Source: Deltaproteobacteria bacterium (GTDB lineage: Bacteria; Myxococcota_A; SURF-8). From it: 8,094 nucleotides of DNA. Where the stretch lies: assembly GCA_029570245.1 (NCBI GenBank), contig JAKQSH010000365.1, positions 1 through 8,094 on the forward strand, given 5' to 3'. The translations under genes were made by a program, and so were the position numbers. Positions 6,666-8,094 of this stretch are shown here, piece by piece (the stretch's first letter is position 1; every line of letters begins with the position of its first letter). Below the pieces are notes generated by a model. It saw only the letters and a list, made by a program, of their open reading frames with translations. It made no database searches and had not been told where the DNA came from.

Positions 6666-7484
6666 ATGTATTGCAGGTCCTGGGCCGTCTCCGATGTGGG
6701 CATGAAGCGTGACCACAACGAAGACAGCTATATGGCAGACGATTGTTTGGGACTGTTCGTAGTTGCGGACGGAATGGGCGGCCATCTGGCCGGCGAGACC
6801 GCTTCGGCTACGGCGGTTGAAGTCGTCGAACAGGAGATTCGCAGTTGTTTCGATTCGCCGGATGTCGGCGGCAAATGCGGCGGAACGCGCCTTTTGTTTG
6901 CTGCAACGGATGACGCAATTGAAAACATGCTTAAGCGGGCGATGCAGATGGCGTCGTCCGAAATACTTGAAAAGTCGCTCGAAAACTATGAACTGAAAGG
7001 CATGGGCACCACCTGTTCGCTGCTGTTTTTCAACGGTGGCAAAGCCTGGTTCGCCCATGTAGGAGACAGCCGCATTTATCGCATATCATCCGATGGCGTT
7101 GCACGCCTCACCACCGATCATTCGCTGGTGCAGGAACAGCTTGACGCCGGGCTGATTTCGCAGGAAGATGCCGAAACTTCGACGCTTAAGAATATCATCA
7201 CGCGTTCGATAGGTTTCGAAGCGGATGTGGAAGTCGATTGCAGACAGATCGACTGGCGGTCCGGTGACGCTTTTATTTTATGTTCGGACGGTCTGACGAA
7301 CTTCGTTACCGAACGCGAAATAAAGGAAATAGTCACTCGCAAAGATGAAGAAACGGCAATGGATTTTCTCGTCAGGCTGGCCAACCAGCGCGGCGGGGAC
7401 GATAATATAACAGTGATTTTAGTCAGGGTTTTTGACGGCGAGCGCCCTGCAGAAGAGGCCTCGCAGAAACAACAGGAGGAGTAA
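6666..7484 (+). CDS. PP2C-family Ser/Thr protein phosphatase
   Basis: 272 residues, the usual size for bacterial soluble PP2C (Stp/PrpC type). The start is the ATG at 6666, with AAGGAG nine nt upstream. Motifs appear in family order: SDVGMKRDHNED (9-20), VADGMGG (33-39), GMGTT (112-116), HVGDSRIY (131-138), DHSLV (151-155), RSIG (180-183), CSDGL (206-210) and GGDDNITV (243-250). The metal-binding aspartates expected in ADG, SDG and DN are all present (D35, D208, D246), so it should be catalytically competent. There is no signal peptide or membrane segment; the acidic Gln/Glu-rich tail (259-272) is probably flexible. These phosphatases remove phosphate from Ser/Thr of proteins, often opposing Hanks-type kinases, but no kinase is in view. 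It is followed after 5 nt by a small basic protein gene, so the two very likely form one operon. Confidence 0.93.
   Translation: MYCRSWAVSDVGMKRDHNEDSYMADDCLGLFVVADGMGGHLAGETASATAVEVVEQEIRSCFDSPDVGGKCGGTRLLFAATDDAIENMLKRAMQMASSEILEKSLENYELKGMGTTCSLLFFNGGKAWFAHVGDSRIYRISSDGVARLTTDHSLVQEQLDAGLISQEDAETSTLKNIITRSIGFEADVEVDCRQIDWRSGDAFILCSDGLTNFVTEREIKEIVTRKDEETAMDFLVRLANQRGGDDNITVILVRVFDGERPAEEASQKQQEE
7474..7481 (+). promoter_or_regulatory. Ribosome-binding site overlapping the PP2C stop region
   Basis: AGGAGGAG sits at the very end of the phosphatase gene and runs into its TAA stop (7482-7484), with 8 nt to the ATG at 7490. This strong site fixes the start of the small basic protein and suggests translational coupling with the phosphatase. 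Confidence 0.8.
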
Positions 7485-7489
7485 CTGCA

Positions 7490-7870
7490 ATGGTTAAGGC
7501 CAAGACCAAAGGGGCAGGCATGAAGAAGACCCCGATCCAGATGGTAAAGGAAAAGTTCGGTTCAAAAGACGAACTGGTGAAGATTCTGGTCGGAAAACTT
7601 GAGCGCAAGAAAGACGAGAGCAAGGACGATTTCGAAAAGCGTCTCAAGAAAGTTCCAGCCGAAAAGCTTATGAAGCTCAACGTTCAGGCTGACGAAGTAG
7701 CCGCTCTTGGCGGTCGTCAGTTCCTTATCAACTCGCTGCACGATTTCTATTCGAAGGGCAGCAAGGAAGACAAGGACTTCAAAGCCGGACTTGAAAAGCG
7801 TCGCACCACCGGCAGTCTGCTGGACGAATACAAGGCGATCCAGAAGCGCCGCAGAAACGCCGCGAAGTAA
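7490..7870 (+). CDS. Small Lys-rich basic protein of unknown function with internal duplication
   Basis: 126 residues, strongly basic, rich in Lys, predicted largely helical, with no signal peptide or membrane segment and no cysteine. The start at 7490 is set by AGGAGGAG; a Met at residue 11 is a weaker alternative. Two halves look related: VKEKFGSKDELVKIL (19-33) resembles VAALGGRQFLINSL (70-83), and F48/L52 match F97/L101 with a one-residue offset, then a Leu-containing helix follows in each. This suggests a duplicated helical unit of about 45 residues. The C-terminus ends in a basic RRRNAAK. I recall similar unnamed proteins from deltaproteobacterial genomes but cannot name a family. Co-location with PP2C suggests a partner or substrate, or simple co-expression; a nucleic-acid-binding role is equally possible from charge alone. 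Confidence 0.8.
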   Translation: MVKAKTKGAGMKKTPIQMVKEKFGSKDELVKILVGKLERKKDESKDDFEKRLKKVPAEKLMKLNVQADEVAALGGRQFLINSLHDFYSKGSKEDKDFKAGLEKRRTTGSLLDEYKAIQKRRRNAAK

Positions 7871-7884
7871 GCACCCGTAAACAT

Positions 7885-7911
7885 CGAACCCCGGCGCGCA
7901 ACCGGGGTTCG
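7885..7911 (+). terminator. GC-rich 10-bp hairpin after the small basic protein gene
   Basis: CGAACCCCGG (7885-7894) pairs perfectly with CCGGGGTTCG (7902-7911) around a 7-nt loop, 14 nt after the stop codon. No T-run follows (TTACATACG), so it is not a textbook intrinsic terminator. It probably ends or protects the PP2C operon transcript. It lies 19 nt before the mtnA start. Confidence 0.6.
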
Positions 7912-7930
7912 TTACATACGAAAGGCTGCC

Positions 7931-8094
7931 ATGACGACCGAAGCTCTTCGCTACGAGGAGGGCAGGCTTGTCCTGCTGGACGTGCGCAGGCTTCCTCTTG
8001 AGGAAGCAGAGCTGGTGTGCAGCGATTATTTACAGGTGGCTGAAGCCATTCGCACCCTGGCGGTGCGCGGGGCTCCGGCTATTGGTATAGCTGC
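7931..8094 (+). CDS. mtnA: S-methyl-5-thioribose-1-phosphate isomerase (5' part, continues beyond window)
   Basis: 54 complete codons are visible from the ATG at 7931, with AAAGG (7921-7925) five nt upstream. The N-terminus follows the family: a short strand pair ([17 protein letters not shown]), then a helix leading to the segment [17 protein letters not shown], the recognisable N-terminal signature of MtnA and its eIF2B-like relatives. The enzyme converts methylthioribose-1-phosphate to methylthioribulose-1-phosphate in methionine salvage in the cytoplasm. The catalytic Cys and Asp lie outside the window, so they cannot be checked, and a related ribose-1,5-bisphosphate isomerase is a less likely alternative. 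A hairpin separates it from the preceding operon, so it may have separate expression. Confidence 0.88.
   Translation, partial: MTTEALRYEEGRLVLLDVRRLPLEEAELVCSDYLQVAEAIRTLAVRGAPAIGIA

Overview
The window is gene-dense, with about half a dozen genes and short intergenic gaps. It looks like a free-living Gram-negative bacterium of moderate GC with extensive second-messenger signalling. No ribosomal or other strong lineage marker is present. The very acidic DGD-rich secreted protein, the GAF/HD-GYP protein with a helical insert and the small Lys-rich protein recall environmental deltaproteobacterial or myxobacterial-type genomes, but that placement is only an impression.

Layout: (1) Positions 2-2356 (+) hold the 3' part of a large, cysteine-free, presumably secreted protein. 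It has an 18-bp tandem repeat encoding DGDDTP, then five copies of a ~125-residue beta-rich module (WH[IV]P...MRNP...YYI.V.G.P..TTY[VI]YG), mostly joined by DGD-rich acidic linkers. (2) A 10-bp inverted repeat lies at 2396-2430, just before a six-TM GGDEF protein (2441-3628, +). That protein's signature is GDDEF, and its C-terminal tail appears to have been moved out of frame by a small indel. (3) Converging on it from the minus strand are an alpha/beta hydrolase (3686-4501) and, upstream of that, a GAF/HD-GYP c-di-GMP phosphodiesterase-type protein (4558-6522), possibly one transcript. (4) A 143-bp divergent intergenic region separates the HD-GYP gene from a plus-strand pair: a PP2C-type Ser/Thr phosphatase (6666-7484) and a small basic protein (7490-7870) whose ribosome-binding site overlaps the phosphatase stop codon. 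(5) After a GC-rich hairpin (7885-7911) the window ends inside mtnA, the methionine-salvage isomerase (7931 onward).

Functionally, the middle of the window is a signalling neighbourhood: a membrane GGDEF protein, an HD-GYP protein and a PP2C phosphatase. Whether the GGDEF protein still makes c-di-GMP is doubtful. Its substituted signature, preserved inhibitory-site RxxD and displaced C-terminus fit a c-di-GMP receptor, a decaying gene or a sequencing error. No tRNA, rRNA, CRISPR array, insertion sequence or phage gene was seen. The items most worth following up are the unrecognised five-module surface protein, the displaced GGDEF tail, the hairpin over the GGDEF translation start, and the small duplicated basic protein paired with the phosphatase.
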